64,000 nucleotides of DNA, from contig CAUJGJ010000313.1 in assembly GCA_963170055.1 (NCBI GenBank), positions 5,701,679 to 5,765,678 on the forward strand, written 5' to 3'. Numbering within the stretch: position 1 is the stretch's first letter; each line of letters begins with the position of its first letter. The notes beneath the pieces were generated by a model. It was not told where the DNA came from. It ran no database searches and saw only the letters and a list, made by a program, of their open reading frames with translations. The stretch is from Halisarca cf. caerulea. Its lineage: Eukaryota; Porifera; Demospongiae; Chondrillida; Halisarcidae. Shown piece by piece: positions 52,561 to 64,000 of this stretch. The translations under genes were made by a program, and so were the position numbers.

Positions 52561-53180
52561 CGATACGCGTAACCGGGCGATGATCTGCAAGTCTCACGGG
52601 CCTTACATCACACCGCTGGGTACTAGACAGCAAAGAGATGGAGAAGAGAACGGTAACTTACAGGCCCTTCCCACTTCCAATGAAGCGGACCTGCCTCCAA
52701 AGGACTATGTGGCAAGCAACACTGCAAGGGCGAACTCAAGCTCACAACTCCCGTGTCTTTAAGGAGCAAGGACGCACCCAATCACGAGCTCCGACCGTAC
52801 AACGACCCGTACAACGACTGTGGCACACAAAGTGTAGCCGTGCGATGACACGTCACCGCTGGGGACTTTCAGACACCGCCCCCAAATGTCTGCTAGGAGC
52901 AAGGACGCACCCGATCACAAGCTCCGACCGTACATCGACTGACACCGTACACCGGCACACATACGATACGTGTAACCGGGCGATGATCTGCAAGTCTCAC
53001 GGGCCTTACATCACACCGCTGGGTACTAGACAGCAAAGAGATGGAGAAGAGAACGGTAACTTACAGGCCCTTCCCACTTCCAATGAAGCGGACCTGCCTC
53101 CAAAGGACTATGTGGCAAGCAACACTGCAAGGGCGAACTCAAACTCACAACTCCCGCGTCTTTAAGGAGCAAGGACCGTA
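52561..53180. repeat. Tandem duplication at inner end of right arm
   Basis: The segment from about 52565 to 52780 (cgtaaccgggcgatgatctg onward, through cagcaaagagatggagaag) is repeated almost identically from about 52970 to 53180, a ~403-bp period. The left arm has only one copy. Confidence 0.85.
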
Positions 53181-54039
53181 CCCAATCTGCAAGCTCCGAC
53201 CGTACACCGACAAAAGGTTGGTGAGTAGCGCCATGCGGCTGACTCTTAACGCCCCGCACCAAAGACTTACTCCAGGACCCCTTAAGGGAGACTACTACGG
53301 GCTTCCTAGATCCCGCCAGCATGGGCGCAAGGTAGTAGCCTGGTCGGTTTGGTCACCCGGGTTCGGAGTTACCCCTTTTCTGAATTCAGCGCTATTGGAG
53401 CCTGCAACCAACACGACAACTACTCACAAAGGAAAATGGCGAGGACAGCAGCCTTTATACTAAAGTTCTACTTCCGTTTTGTGTTGAGCATTCTGATTGG
53501 CTGTTGTCTTGTTTTGGCGCGCTTTGTGTGCCAATCTAATTAATTGATGAAATGGAGGGACTACCCCTTAGCGTACAGGAAGACGTGTCTACGCCCCGTC
53601 GATGCAGTACTGGCGAAAGATTATACTATCTTGGTGCTCAGACTCCTTGCAGGGTGTGTCACAGTCAGGCAAGAATGGCTAGGAAACTAAAACACAGTTA
53701 ACGAAGATACAGCATAGATACTCTTATGGCATAAAGTGGGCAATGTGATGCCTCTAGGATCTAGTATTTAAACAATAATGTATTTTGTTTTGTGTTCTCC
53801 ACAGCCTAGAAGAACGATAGTTGACAAGCATATGATTGGATTACCTTCAAATTGTCAAGTTAGCTCTTGAGACTGTTTGGCAGGGATCTCTACTGTTTGA
53901 CTTTTTACAAACTTTTACTTATTCTTGCCTCTATAGCGCACAGGGCACATTGGATCAAGTGACTTTGGATCAGCAGATGTGAGACAATGCAGTAGTTTAC
54001 TGCTGGGCATACACATGCAGCTTTAGACTAGTGTGTCTA

Positions 54040-54870
54040 ACCCCATTGAGTGTGTGTTCTCTCCATGTGTGTGTTCTCTGTACATTGTGTGTTGTGTTCT
54101 CTCTACATTGAGTGATGTGTTCTCTGTACATTGAGTGTGTGTTCTCTGTACATTGAGTGGCCGTGTTCTCTCCACATTGAGTGGTGTTCTCTCTACATTG
54201 AGTGGTGTGTTCTCCGTACATTCAGTGAGTTGTGTTCTCTCTACATTGAGTGATGTGTTCTCCGTACATTGAGTTGTGTTCTCTTCACATTGAGTGTGTT
54301 CTCTCCACATTGAGTGATGTGTTCTCTCCACATTGAGTGATGTGTTCTCTCCACATTGAAAGTGTGTTCTCTCCACATTGAGTGGTGTATTCTCTCCACA
54401 TTGAGTGGTGTGTTTTCTGTACATTGAGTGTGTGTTTTTCCACATTGAGTGATGTGTTCTCTCCACATTGAGTGGTGTGTTCTCTCCGCATTGAGTGGTG
54501 TGTTCTCTCCACATTGAGTGGTGTGTTCTCTCCACATTGAGTGTGTGTTCTCTTCGCATTGAGTGGTATGTTCTCTCTACATTGAGTGGTATGTTCTCTC
54601 TACATTGAGTGATGTGTTCTCTCTACATTGAGTGATGTGTTCTCTCTACATTGAGTGTGTGTTCTCTCTACATTGAGTGTGTGTCCTCTCTACATTGAGT
54701 GATGTTTTCTCTCCACATTGAGTGGTATGTTCTCTCTACATTGAGTGATGTGTTCTCTCTACATTGAGTGTGTGTTCTCTGTACATTGAGTATGTGTTCT
54801 CTCTCTATATTGAGTGGTGTGTTCTCTCCATACATTGAGTGGTGTGTTCTCTCTATACTCTTATCACCTC
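54040..54870. repeat. 22-bp minisatellite in right arm
   Basis: Inverted equivalent of the array at 45950-46945: ctctccacattgagtggtgt units, with fewer copies. Confidence 0.9.
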
Positions 54871-55329
54871 TTGGAGCATCAGGTGTTAAGGAGACTCCTG
54901 TTAACGAAAAGTTAGCCAAAGACCCTTTGTATGGGGCTTTAGAATTCCATGGTCTGTCCGGCAAGGTGCTGTTGAACGTCTGCTGGTAGCCATTTTTGTA
55001 CAATAGCATGCCTCTTACCATGGAAATTATGAACAGGTAAAATCCTCTAAATGTAGTGTCACTAATATTTTTGTGTTGAGCAGCAACTTTGCTGGTGTGT
55101 AGTGGGTTTCATGGCGAAGGTTAGCAGATCTAATGACATAATATTGCTATCCTTTTTGTTGTATTTTCTGTGTATTATTGTCTGGATAGTGGTCTGTTGA
55201 TGGCTATGTAGTCTTGTAATGTGAGTCTCTTTGTTTATGCATTCACAATGTGTGCATGTATGTGTGTATAAAATATGTCTTGCATAGCTTTAGTTTGTTG
55301 TTATTTACATTACTACTTTTGTTTTCAGA

Positions 55330-55510
55330 CAAACTCAATTCAAAATCAGATGGAGTCAAAAGGTGGCTATGGCAGCAGCTCAGGAGTACCTATAAAGAAG
55401 TAACACCTAAGGGCGTTGATGTAGGGGTGAGTTATTGTTCTTAAAGTGTGTTTGAATCTACCTCTTAATGCTCTTACCCTTCTCTTTCAGGGTCCATCAT
55501 AGAATGTGTC
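55330..55510 (+). other. Uncharacterised spliced exon pair in arm (right copy)
   Basis: Inverted counterpart of 45365-45485: acceptor tgttttcag at ~55329, segment ending gatgtaggg|gtgagt at ~55426, next acceptor ctctttcag at ~55490. The protein is not recognised. Confidence 0.3.
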
Positions 55511-55724
55511 TTCAGCATGATTACATAGTAAATATTGTTATTGGAAGAACATTGTTTGTTAATGCTCTCCCAAATATGCCCTAAATCATTGTGTGGACTG
55601 TATTCTATTGTAAACTAAACAGAGAGAACTTGTATATAGAATCTTTCAATTTTTCAGCATTGACCTGTGATGTGTCGTGACTGTTACATACATCACGTGC
55701 TTATTAGACTGCGAACATCAAAAG

Positions 55725-56790
<1,066 letters not shown>

Positions 56791-57054
56791 AGTGAAAACA
56801 TCAGCTCTTCAATATATAGCAGCTCCAAGCTTCAATGTTTTAATCTCTGACTTATTACATTGTGTATTAGATTAGTGTGTAATGATAGTAATTATATATC
56901 TGAAGTTACTATCATCAATTAATTAAGTTTGTCCAACATACAATTTCCGAGTACAGAAGTACATGTAGTTGCACAGTCTAGTGACTCTCTCCTGTTTCAC
57001 CAGTCACCTGGACCAGAGGAAATAGGCTATTAATACACAGAATGCAGGTTTAGC

Positions 57055-57486
57055 TTAAATGCACGGTGATGTTACCATGGAGACGTACTCTCTGAGTCTT
57101 AAATTTAAGTCCTTCATGTTAGTCACATCCAAAGGAGTTCCATAGAAGGACAAATACTCCAGACACGTTTCATCCTCATCACCTTGGTTGTCCTTGACAA
57201 ATACTCCAGACACGTTTCACCCTCATCACCTTGGTTGTCCTTGACAAATACTCCAGACAAGTTTCATCCTCATCACCTTGGTTGTCCTTGACAAATACTC
57301 CAGACAAGTTTCATCCTCATCACCTTGGTTGTCCTTGACAAATACTCCAGACACGTTTCATCCTCATCACCTTGGTTGTCCTTGACAAATACTCCAGACA
57401 CGTTTCATCCTCATCACCTTGGTTGTCCTTGACAAATACTCCAGACATGTTTCATCCTCATCACCTTGGTTGTCCTTGACAAACAG
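57055..57486 (-). pseudogene. PITH-domain terminal exon (TXNL1-like), right copy
   Basis: After acceptor ctttgcag (complement of 57487-57494) the frame reads LFVKDNQGDEDETCLEY. About seven tandem copies of a 47-bp unit follow. The last copy runs into LSFYGTPLDVTNMKDLNLRL and stops at 57055-57057. These are PITH-domain C-terminal signatures. The next upstream exons on this strand are ankyrin exons in a different phase, so this exon is not joined to them. It may be the live terminal exon only if splicing uses the last repeat copy. Confidence 0.5.
57130..57486. repeat. 47-bp exon-derived tandem repeat
   Basis: About seven copies of the PITH exon segment (ttgtccttgacaaatactcc, agacacgtttcatcctcatc, accttgg). 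The left arm has about four. Confidence 0.88.
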
Positions 57487-57507
57487 CTGCAAAGTGATAC
57501 AAAGTCC

Positions 57508-57712
57508 CAAGGGATTACGCTAGCATCCACCCAGTAGTCCCAAGGGATTACGCTAGCATCCACCCAGTAGTCCCAAGGGATTATGCTAACATCCACCCAG
57601 TAGTCCCAAGGGAGTATGCTAACATTCACCCAGTAGTCCCAAGGGAGTATGTGTCCCATGTGAACATCCATCCAGTTGTCCCAAGGGAGTACGCTAACAT
57701 CCACCCGGTGTG
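57508..57712. repeat. Tandem repeat outside right arm
   Basis: Five ~34-bp copies of cccaagggattacgctagca plus tccacccagtagt. Confidence 0.85.
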
Positions 57713-57732
57713 GGGGAAGAAGGCACACTCAC

Positions 57733-58128
57733 CATAGTGGGCAATGTGGAGTTGAATGATATGATCATATCCTCTTTGAGATGCCAAGTGAAGGGGGGTT
57801 GCTCCCTGGCGAGAAAGGAGCAAGTGGGCAATGTGTACACATTAAGGGACACAAGACTGTGAACACACCATCTTACACCAGCAGGGATGAGTTGGCGTGG
57901 GGACAAATGGAATAAGGAAAGTACAAATGTCAAGAACACAAAGAACAGTTAACACTATAAAGGGAACTCACAGCCTGAAAGTAAAGGTGGAGAAGAAGAC
58001 ATTCGACACAACCAAGAGAGAAACAAAAGAAAACTCACAGACTTGGCATTGACATCTGCACCATTAAGGAGAAGTGTTGACAACATCTGGTCATTCCCAT
58101 GCATCGCAGCCCAATGAGCTGCTGTGTA
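57733..58128 (-). CDS. Ankyrin-repeat gene fragment (SOWAH-like), two exons
   Basis: Two minus-strand exons with good splice sites. 58039-58128 encodes YTAAHWAAMHGNDQMLSTLL...GADVNAKS. 57733-57805 encodes GATPLHLASQRGYDHIIQL, ending in a phase-1 codon. Both are ankyrin repeats; the wording TAAHWAAMHGN and the spacing match the Sosondowah (SOWAH) family, whose function is poorly known. No exon continuing either end was found on this strand. The segment that normally precedes YTAAHWAA in this family lies close by on the opposite strand (58214-58505), so the locus looks rearranged. Confidence 0.5.
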
Positions 58129-58213
58129 CTGCAGACAGAGCAGATATAATAAAATTATGTTACCTAATGCACACACATCTTTATCACAGAAAGAAATCAA
58201 ACTCACTCCCTAG

Positions 58214-58505
58214 GAAGGATGTTGCCACTGAATTCGAACAAAGAATATCAAGTCAATCAAAGGAGCTAAACACACAAACAATTGCCATGCAGCTTTCCTA
58301 CTCCGCTTTTGACTGGGAAATGATGGACCCTTTGGAACATGAGTGGATCATGCACTGCACAGTGCAGAACAATCATGAAAGGATACAACAACTCATTGAA
58401 GAAGAACTGACCTAATTTGGTCCGTAAAAAGGTAAACAAAAAAACATGCTGAAATGTTGGGCATCAAATTACCTTAATCTGACCTTTTAACAGACTTCAT
58501 CGCTG
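58214..58505 (+). pseudogene. SOWAH-like N-terminal segment, opposite strand, frameshifted
   Basis: After an acceptor ccctag (58208-58213) an open stretch reads KDVATEFEQRISSQ ... DPLEHEWIMHCTVQNNHERI QQLIEEE. DPLEHEW directly before the ankyrin repeats is the SOWAH signature. A one-base shift near 58409 is needed to continue into PNLVRKK, ending at a gtaaac donor (58431). A short piece reading DFIA follows an acceptor at 58493 only if the phase shifts again. So the N-terminal part lies on + while the ankyrin exons lie on -. Confidence 0.4.
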
Positions 58506-58519
58506 TGAGAAGTACTAAT

Positions 58520-59477
58520 GGCTGGAGACCAACAACAAAAATAGTGGAAAACACAAAATCCACACAAAAGAAGTTCTTACAAGATGTTTCCTCCTTGTCC
58601 TCTCCAGAGTGTTGGAAGAGGGAAGCTGTGGAACTGTCCAGCTATATGTGAGAGAAATTAATGGGATCATACATGAGCAGTGTGTGTGTGCATGAGCAGT
58701 GAGTGTAGTGGGTGTGTACATGATCAGTGGGTGTGTACATGATCAGTGGGTGTGTACATGATCAGTGGGCATGTACATGAGCAGTAGGTGTATGCATGAT
58801 CAGTGGGTGTGTAATATTAATTGTCCGTATTGTCCAAATGGGCTATTGCAATATTAAAGATTTATACCTAAAAATTAATTTACCTTCTGTGTACCAGTAT
58901 AGATCACTGCTGTGTATTATAGTGTTAACGTTTGTATGCTAGGATGGAGCCTTATAATTAAGCTTGGACGTCACATTCCTGAAGTGTATAGTCATTATAT
59001 CTTCGTAGCTATAATCTATGCCAGCCAGTGTACATGTGTGCATTCCCTGTTCAACATCTTGTGTGGTGCATATGCACGTGTGTATCGCCAGTTGAACATC
59101 TTAATAGTGTGGTACATGTCACATTAATATTTGCTTAATTTTGCTGATTTTGCACTTATAGAATTGCCCCCCCCCCCTCCCCCAACCATGCAAGCAGTGC
59201 TGTAAGAGCATTCTACACAGGAGATCCCACAATGCCTATAGTGGTGTCTATTGTAATGTTTTTCACAGATGCAGTTCAGGTGTTCATCTGCTCATGCTGT
59301 AAGTTCAAATTAAATTGGTAATCAACATTTCGGTGATAGTACAATCGATAATTATGAGGATATATAGTTCCATATATGGCAAAGGTAGTGACTTGCTCAG
59401 AATATATTACTGTTATGTACACATAAAGGATAGCAATGGGTGGGTGTGCACCAGGGTGTATGCCGTGACTCTGACGG
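58520..59477. other. Intergenic region 3' of DNMT3
   Basis: No gene supported. 58680-58810 holds about six copies of gtgggtgtgtacatgatcagt; 59165-59185 is a poly-C tract. The DNMT3 3' UTR must begin here on the minus strand. Confidence 0.4.
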
Positions 59478-62035
59478 CTACACAGCGTTCTCCTCCGATG
59501 CTGTACTAGTTTGGGTGGAAGACTTGAAGAATTCTTTCAGGGGAGAAAAGATATGTCTAATCACTGGAACACTCCATGCTCTCCCTAATAGTTTCTGTCT
59601 CCCATGGCGACCAAGATTGGCAACGTCAGTGTAATGATCTGGAAATCCAAAGAGCCTGCAACAACAGGTGAGCTCAAAACACCTCATGCAACTGACACAC
59701 TGACTACTGGACCACTAACCTTTCCATCTCTGTACACCACAAGACATCTTCCCCTTCATTCTCAATCTTAACAGGCATCAGAGCTTTTTTCGTTTGCTTG
59801 ATAGAGTTCATTTTAGTAGTTATTGTGCGAAGTTTGTCAAACTGGAATACAAGGATCATCAGTGATAAAAAAAAACATATGGAGTTGCCTATTGTGTATG
59901 TACTGCGTGCGACCAACGTAGCTGTGGTTGTCTGAAATTAAGTCATAAGATTTTGTGAATCAATTTTTTTTCAAATACAGTCAGACCTCACTTATCCACA
60001 CCCACTCCCCATACAGTCAGACCTCACTTATCCACACCCACTCCCCATACAGTCAGACCTCACTTATCCACACACATCTGTTCTGGAAGAAATTGTGGAT
60101 AAAGTGGGGGAACTGGACAAATGAGGGAGCAGTAGTATAGTAAGATTTGATCCAACAAAAACTACTGCAAAAGGTGAAGGAACTGGATATCGGAGGTACA
60201 GAGAAGTGAGGTCTCACTGTATTGTGATATCCATGAAATTTGCTGAAATATTACTCTGTGAAAATTTCCTGCTATCCGATATACAACAATTTCCTTGTCT
60301 TGCAATATCTTTCTTGTTTGATTTCGATAACCTTTCTACTGGATAAGTGAGGATGTACTGCAATATTTGCACACTTAGCAAACACAGTCTCTGTTTCTGT
60401 CTGTGAACAAGGACTTGTGACAGAGAGTGTGACAAGTTAGACGTACTCACTTCGCTCAACTCACATGCTATTGAATGTTACTAACTACAATGCTCTGTTA
60501 GAAGTACCTGAGCAATTCTGCTGCAGTTCTGTTCAAGACAGTCCTGTAGACTTAGCCTGTCACCTGGAAGAGCTGTGGTGGGACGTGTCATTCCAGGAAA
60601 ATTCCCCCAGAAGTACCTGGCCCTGTGAGCAGCTGATATTTCTCTTGCATCAACAATAACTGGATTGCACTGAATAACAACGTGCACAACAACATCATTG
60701 TCAACAACACATCTGTAGACCAAACATTATATTATGACTAAGGAAAATTCGTACTTGGAGAAACCTTGAAATAATGTTCTTGTCCTGGGCTCTCATTGAA
60801 ACTACGTTCTCAAATAGCCAGAAAAAAGGTCGCTGATCATCTTCTCTTGGTTTGCAATAACTTAGAATACGAAAAAACTCAAAGAAGAGTCGTCCTGTAC
60901 CGTCTGCAACAGGAAGGCATTGAATCAAGATGTATATACACTGTGAACTGGCTATCAGCAACATACCGTATATTCCTTTGCGTGCAGGGTTCACTATTGA
61001 CAGATCGTTGCATGGACTGCCTCCAATAACAAGATGGAACGGCCCCCACTCCCTTATTTGCTTTTCTGTGATGTTTTCCACACTACCAACATGTGTGATT
61101 TCGGGATGGCGCACCCTTGACACCTAACATGTGCACATTAATAGGATAGCCAAGAGAACACTGCACTATCTACAAATCCACTAGCAATAGACTACCACCT
61201 TCTACTAGTGACAGACTACTACCTCCCACTAGGGACAGACTACCACCTCCCACTAAGGACAGACTACCACCTCCCACTAGGGACAGACTACCACCTCCCA
61301 CTAAGGACAGACTACCACCTCCCACTAGGGACAGACTACCACCTCCCACTAAGGACAGACTACCACCTCCCACTAGGGACAGACTACCACCTCCCACTAA
61401 GGACACACTACCACCTCCCACTAGGGACAGACTACTACCTCCCACTAGTGACAGACTACCACCAGAAGCCACAAACCTTGATGGCATCTGGGTCTACTTC
61501 TGATGAAATGTATAAGTCCAGCTCCATTCCTAGGTCCTTCAGCACAAGCATACCTATACCAATGCTTGCAGTCAACACTTAAATCAGCTAAACCATGTGA
61601 ACACACACACCTGTAGCAATGCCGTCAAACAGGGCTAGAACCTTCATAGCTTGCCTGTTTTCAGGAGGGATTGGAGCATACGATCGAGGAGGTTCCTAGG
61701 GCATGGTAGCACAACAGTCAAAGAGGAAAACAGACCACAAGTACGTAAATATATGCTCATTACATATTCCTGCTCAAATCCAGTGCTGTACAAGAGATGC
61801 AGGTTAGCACCCCAGTCCTCCTGTTTCTTCAGAAGTCCAACACATCCCAGATCCCGGCACATGTAGCAGAACCACTCCTTCGCCTCCTCCACCTAAAGCA
61901 ATGACACTGCGATGTTGGAATACATCCCATTGTTGCGTCCAATGGACTATTAATAAACAACCTTCTCCAATTCCTCTTGACCGCACAACTTCTTGATACA
62001 AGGACCACAGTAAACTCTAAGGAAGTAGGACACAG

Positions 62036-62108
<73 letters not shown>

Positions 62109-62202
62109 TCATGCACACACGTACACACACACACACACACACACATGCACACACACATGCACACATGTACGCACACATGCACACATGCACGCATGCACAT
62201 AT

Positions 62203-62256
<54 letters not shown>

Positions 62257-62300
62257 ACATGTATGCACACATGCACACACACACACATGCATGCACACAT

Positions 62301-62363
<63 letters not shown>

Positions 62364-62366
62364 CAT

Positions 62367-62400
<34 letters not shown>

Positions 62401-63079
62401 CACACATCCATTAGCACAGACTCAGCTGCACAAATGTACGTACCTGGCACAATTAGGTTTGTCACACATGTACACTCTGTCTCCAGCGGAACAGATTGAG
62501 CAATACATCTACCACCAAGGAAACCATAGGAAATCAAGACGCTAGGATGTACACTGTGTACAGCATCCACACACACTGTGTACAGCATCCACACACACTG
62601 TGTACAGCACCTACACACACTGTGTACAGCATCCACACACACTGTGTACAGCATCCACACACACTGTGTACAGCATCCACACACACTGTGTACAGCATCC
62701 ACACACACTGTGTACAGCATCCACACATACTGTGTACAGCACCTACACACACTGTGTACAGCACCCACACACACTGTGTACAGCACCCACACACACTGTG
62801 TACAGCACCCACACATACTGTGTACAGCACCCACACATACTGTGTACAGCACCCACACACACTGTGTACAGCACCTACACATACTGTGTACAGCACCCAC
62901 ACACACTGTGTACAGCACCTACACACATTATGTCAAGTGCTAAATTAGAGACAGCAGTAATAGCTTTTGAGAACTGATTACTTTCATATATTTCTAACTT
63001 TACGTAAGTGCATGGATCAAAACTGTCCACTGTTTGCTACACATTACAGAAGATGCACATTTTGAATTGTATGTGCGTG

Positions 63080-63144
<65 letters not shown>

Positions 63145-64000
63145 AGCTCATGAGCTATTACAATTTCTGTATGTCGCTTTCATCCCAAAACTAAACATGG
63201 CGCTTCACAGAATATTGGCTTATGCCAGAAAGCAGCCAAGAACCACATGAAGTCAGGTCTATTTACCAGCAAGTCATGAGTCAGTGTGTGTGCAGTGTGT
63301 GATGTTTCATTTGCAAACTTGTACACTGAACACATACCTGTGTCCCGTCATCATCAAAGAGATAGACACACTCCATAAAGCTTTCCTTGCACTGTTGGCA
63401 GATTCCACCAACAAAGAGAGGATGATCAACTACTGCCTTTGTGTGACCACAACCCAAGCACACGTCTACCAAGAGACATAGGGTGTCAGGAAAGTATCAA
63501 GGAGCTGGACTGTGGAGTCTGATGCTAGCTCACCTTGAATCTCTAATTTCCCTTCTCTCACCAAATCAAATGTATCTACAATTCAACACAACTCAATAAA
63601 AGAAGACAAACACAAGATACTAAGCAACTAACCAATCCTTCCACCGGGCACTGTGATCATCTCCCTCAATGCAATGGGACCCAGGAAGGGAGTTCTTTTA
63701 GGAGGCGGTTCTAACAAAATGCCTGTGTCATTGTTGTTCTTGACTCGACCAACTGCTGCACGCCTCATGGCTCTTTGATCTGGCCACCCACTAGCGGACA
63801 CTTCTTCAACAGCTACAGAAACCCAAGAAGTCTGCTGTACAGTACACCACACAGTGGGAAAAGACTGAGAGGGATATATACAGATACAGCAAAGTCACTA
63901 TTACTGAAAACCACAAGCACTACATACCAAGTGAGGGAGGGTCTTCTGAAGTGACCTTAAACCCTTCTCCTCCAAGGGGTAGGAAACCTTCCAAGGCCCA
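59478..64000 (-). CDS. DNMT3: De novo DNA (cytosine-5) methyltransferase DNMT3 (5'-partial)
   Basis: Nuclear enzyme that methylates CpG DNA using S-adenosylmethionine. Exons in transcript order: 63928-64000 (partial), 63633-63812, 63534-63575, 63338-63465, 62444-62508, 61962-62016, 61764-61892, 61611-61695, 61477-61553, 60967-61123, 60755-60903, 60508-60669, 59720-59841, 59478-59655. All phases agree. The first visible residues [11 protein letters not shown] match the segment just after the PWWP domain of DNMT3A, so PWWP and the N-terminus lie beyond the window. The ADD domain follows: [40 protein letters not shown] and WFCYMC. The catalytic domain has motif I LFDGIATG, motif [11 protein letters not shown] with the catalytic Cys, motif VI FENVVSM, motif VIII region [11 protein letters not shown] and motif [18 protein letters not shown]. 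All key residues are present. The C-terminus carries ~16 extra Ser/Thr-rich residues compared with vertebrate DNMT3A/B. Confidence 0.95.
59978..60219. mobile_element. pogo/Tigger-like MITE with amplified end
   Basis: 242 bp in a DNMT3 intron, flanked by TA on both sides. Ends are cagtcagacctcacttatcc and inverted agtgaggtctcactg. The left terminal sequence is present three times in tandem (acagtcagacctcacttatc plus cacacccactccccat, 36-bp period). The CAGTC-GACCTCACTTATCCACA end is typical of Tigger/pogo. An extra inverted end, ggataagtgaggatgtactg, lies at 60341-60360, outside. No transposase. Confidence 0.65.
61190..61470. repeat. 24-bp minisatellite in DNMT3 intron
   Basis: About eleven copies of agactaccacctcccactag plus ggac / aaggac. 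The two variants alternate strictly for most of the array (a 48-bp dimer). Confidence 0.9.
62040..62402. repeat. CA microsatellite in DNMT3 intron
   Basis: (CA)n interrupted by atgcacacatg motifs. Confidence 0.92.
62555..62935. repeat. 22-bp minisatellite in DNMT3 intron
   Basis: About seventeen copies of cacacactgtgtacagcacc / catcc. Each unit contains tgtgtaca dyads. Long frames are artefacts. Confidence 0.92.
63075..63142. repeat. GT microsatellite in DNMT3 intron
   Basis: (GT)n of about 60 bp. Confidence 0.92.

Overview
This is a eukaryotic, animal (metazoan) nuclear window. Every confident gene is split by GT-AG introns, the products are animal nuclear or mitochondrial proteins, and the introns are packed with micro- and minisatellites. 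The gene set (full-length myosin X, DNMT3 with ADD domain and the end of a PWWP domain, paired-like homeobox, MESD chaperone) combined with very short intergenic spaces suggests a compact genome of an early-branching animal such as a sponge. That placement is inference; the sequence alone only supports 'animal'.

Layout. (1) 1-3616 (+): last seven coding exons of splicing factor SF3B1. (2) 3947-5064 (+): three-exon paired-like homeobox gene. (3) 5964-6470 (+): single-exon MESD, ending in a KDEL-like ER signal. (4) 6704-11820 (-): complete 15-exon methylmalonyl-CoA mutase. (5) 11879-16109 (+): complete NDUFS1, head-to-head with the mutase with 58 bp between start codons. (6) 16373-31335 (-): complete 44-exon myosin X, including a 14-nt microexon. 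(7) 31536-38875 (+): HROB-like OB-fold gene, head-to-head with myosin X; its last intron holds two DNA-transposon-like elements. (8) 40891-41940 (+): MMADHC. (9) 43584-57501: a ~14 kb inverted repeat with ~4.6-4.7 kb arms. Each arm has a PITH-domain (TXNL1-like) terminal exon, a processed enolase pseudogene, an uncharacterised exon pair, a ~22-bp minisatellite and an LTR-like block. The spacer is a 104-bp satellite with higher-order structure, followed by a 200-N assembly gap. (10) 57733-58510: fragments of a SOWAH-like ankyrin gene in conflicting orientations. (11) 59478-64000 (-): DNMT3, running off the right edge.

Functional links: MMADHC directs cobalamin to mitochondrial methylmalonyl-CoA mutase, so enzyme and cofactor-trafficking protein lie ~29 kb apart. 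NDUFS1 (complex I) and the mutase are both mitochondrial and share a tiny bidirectional promoter region. The other genes are functionally unrelated.

The most unusual sequence-level observations are minisatellites that re-iterate a gene's own splice donor or terminal exon (SF3B1, MYO10 twice, HROB, and the PITH exon), the palindrome/satellite complex, and several short inverted-repeat transposons, two of them inserted into microsatellite or minisatellite DNA. All exon coordinates come from reading splice sites by eye and checking that phases sum to an open frame; none was tested against transcripts.
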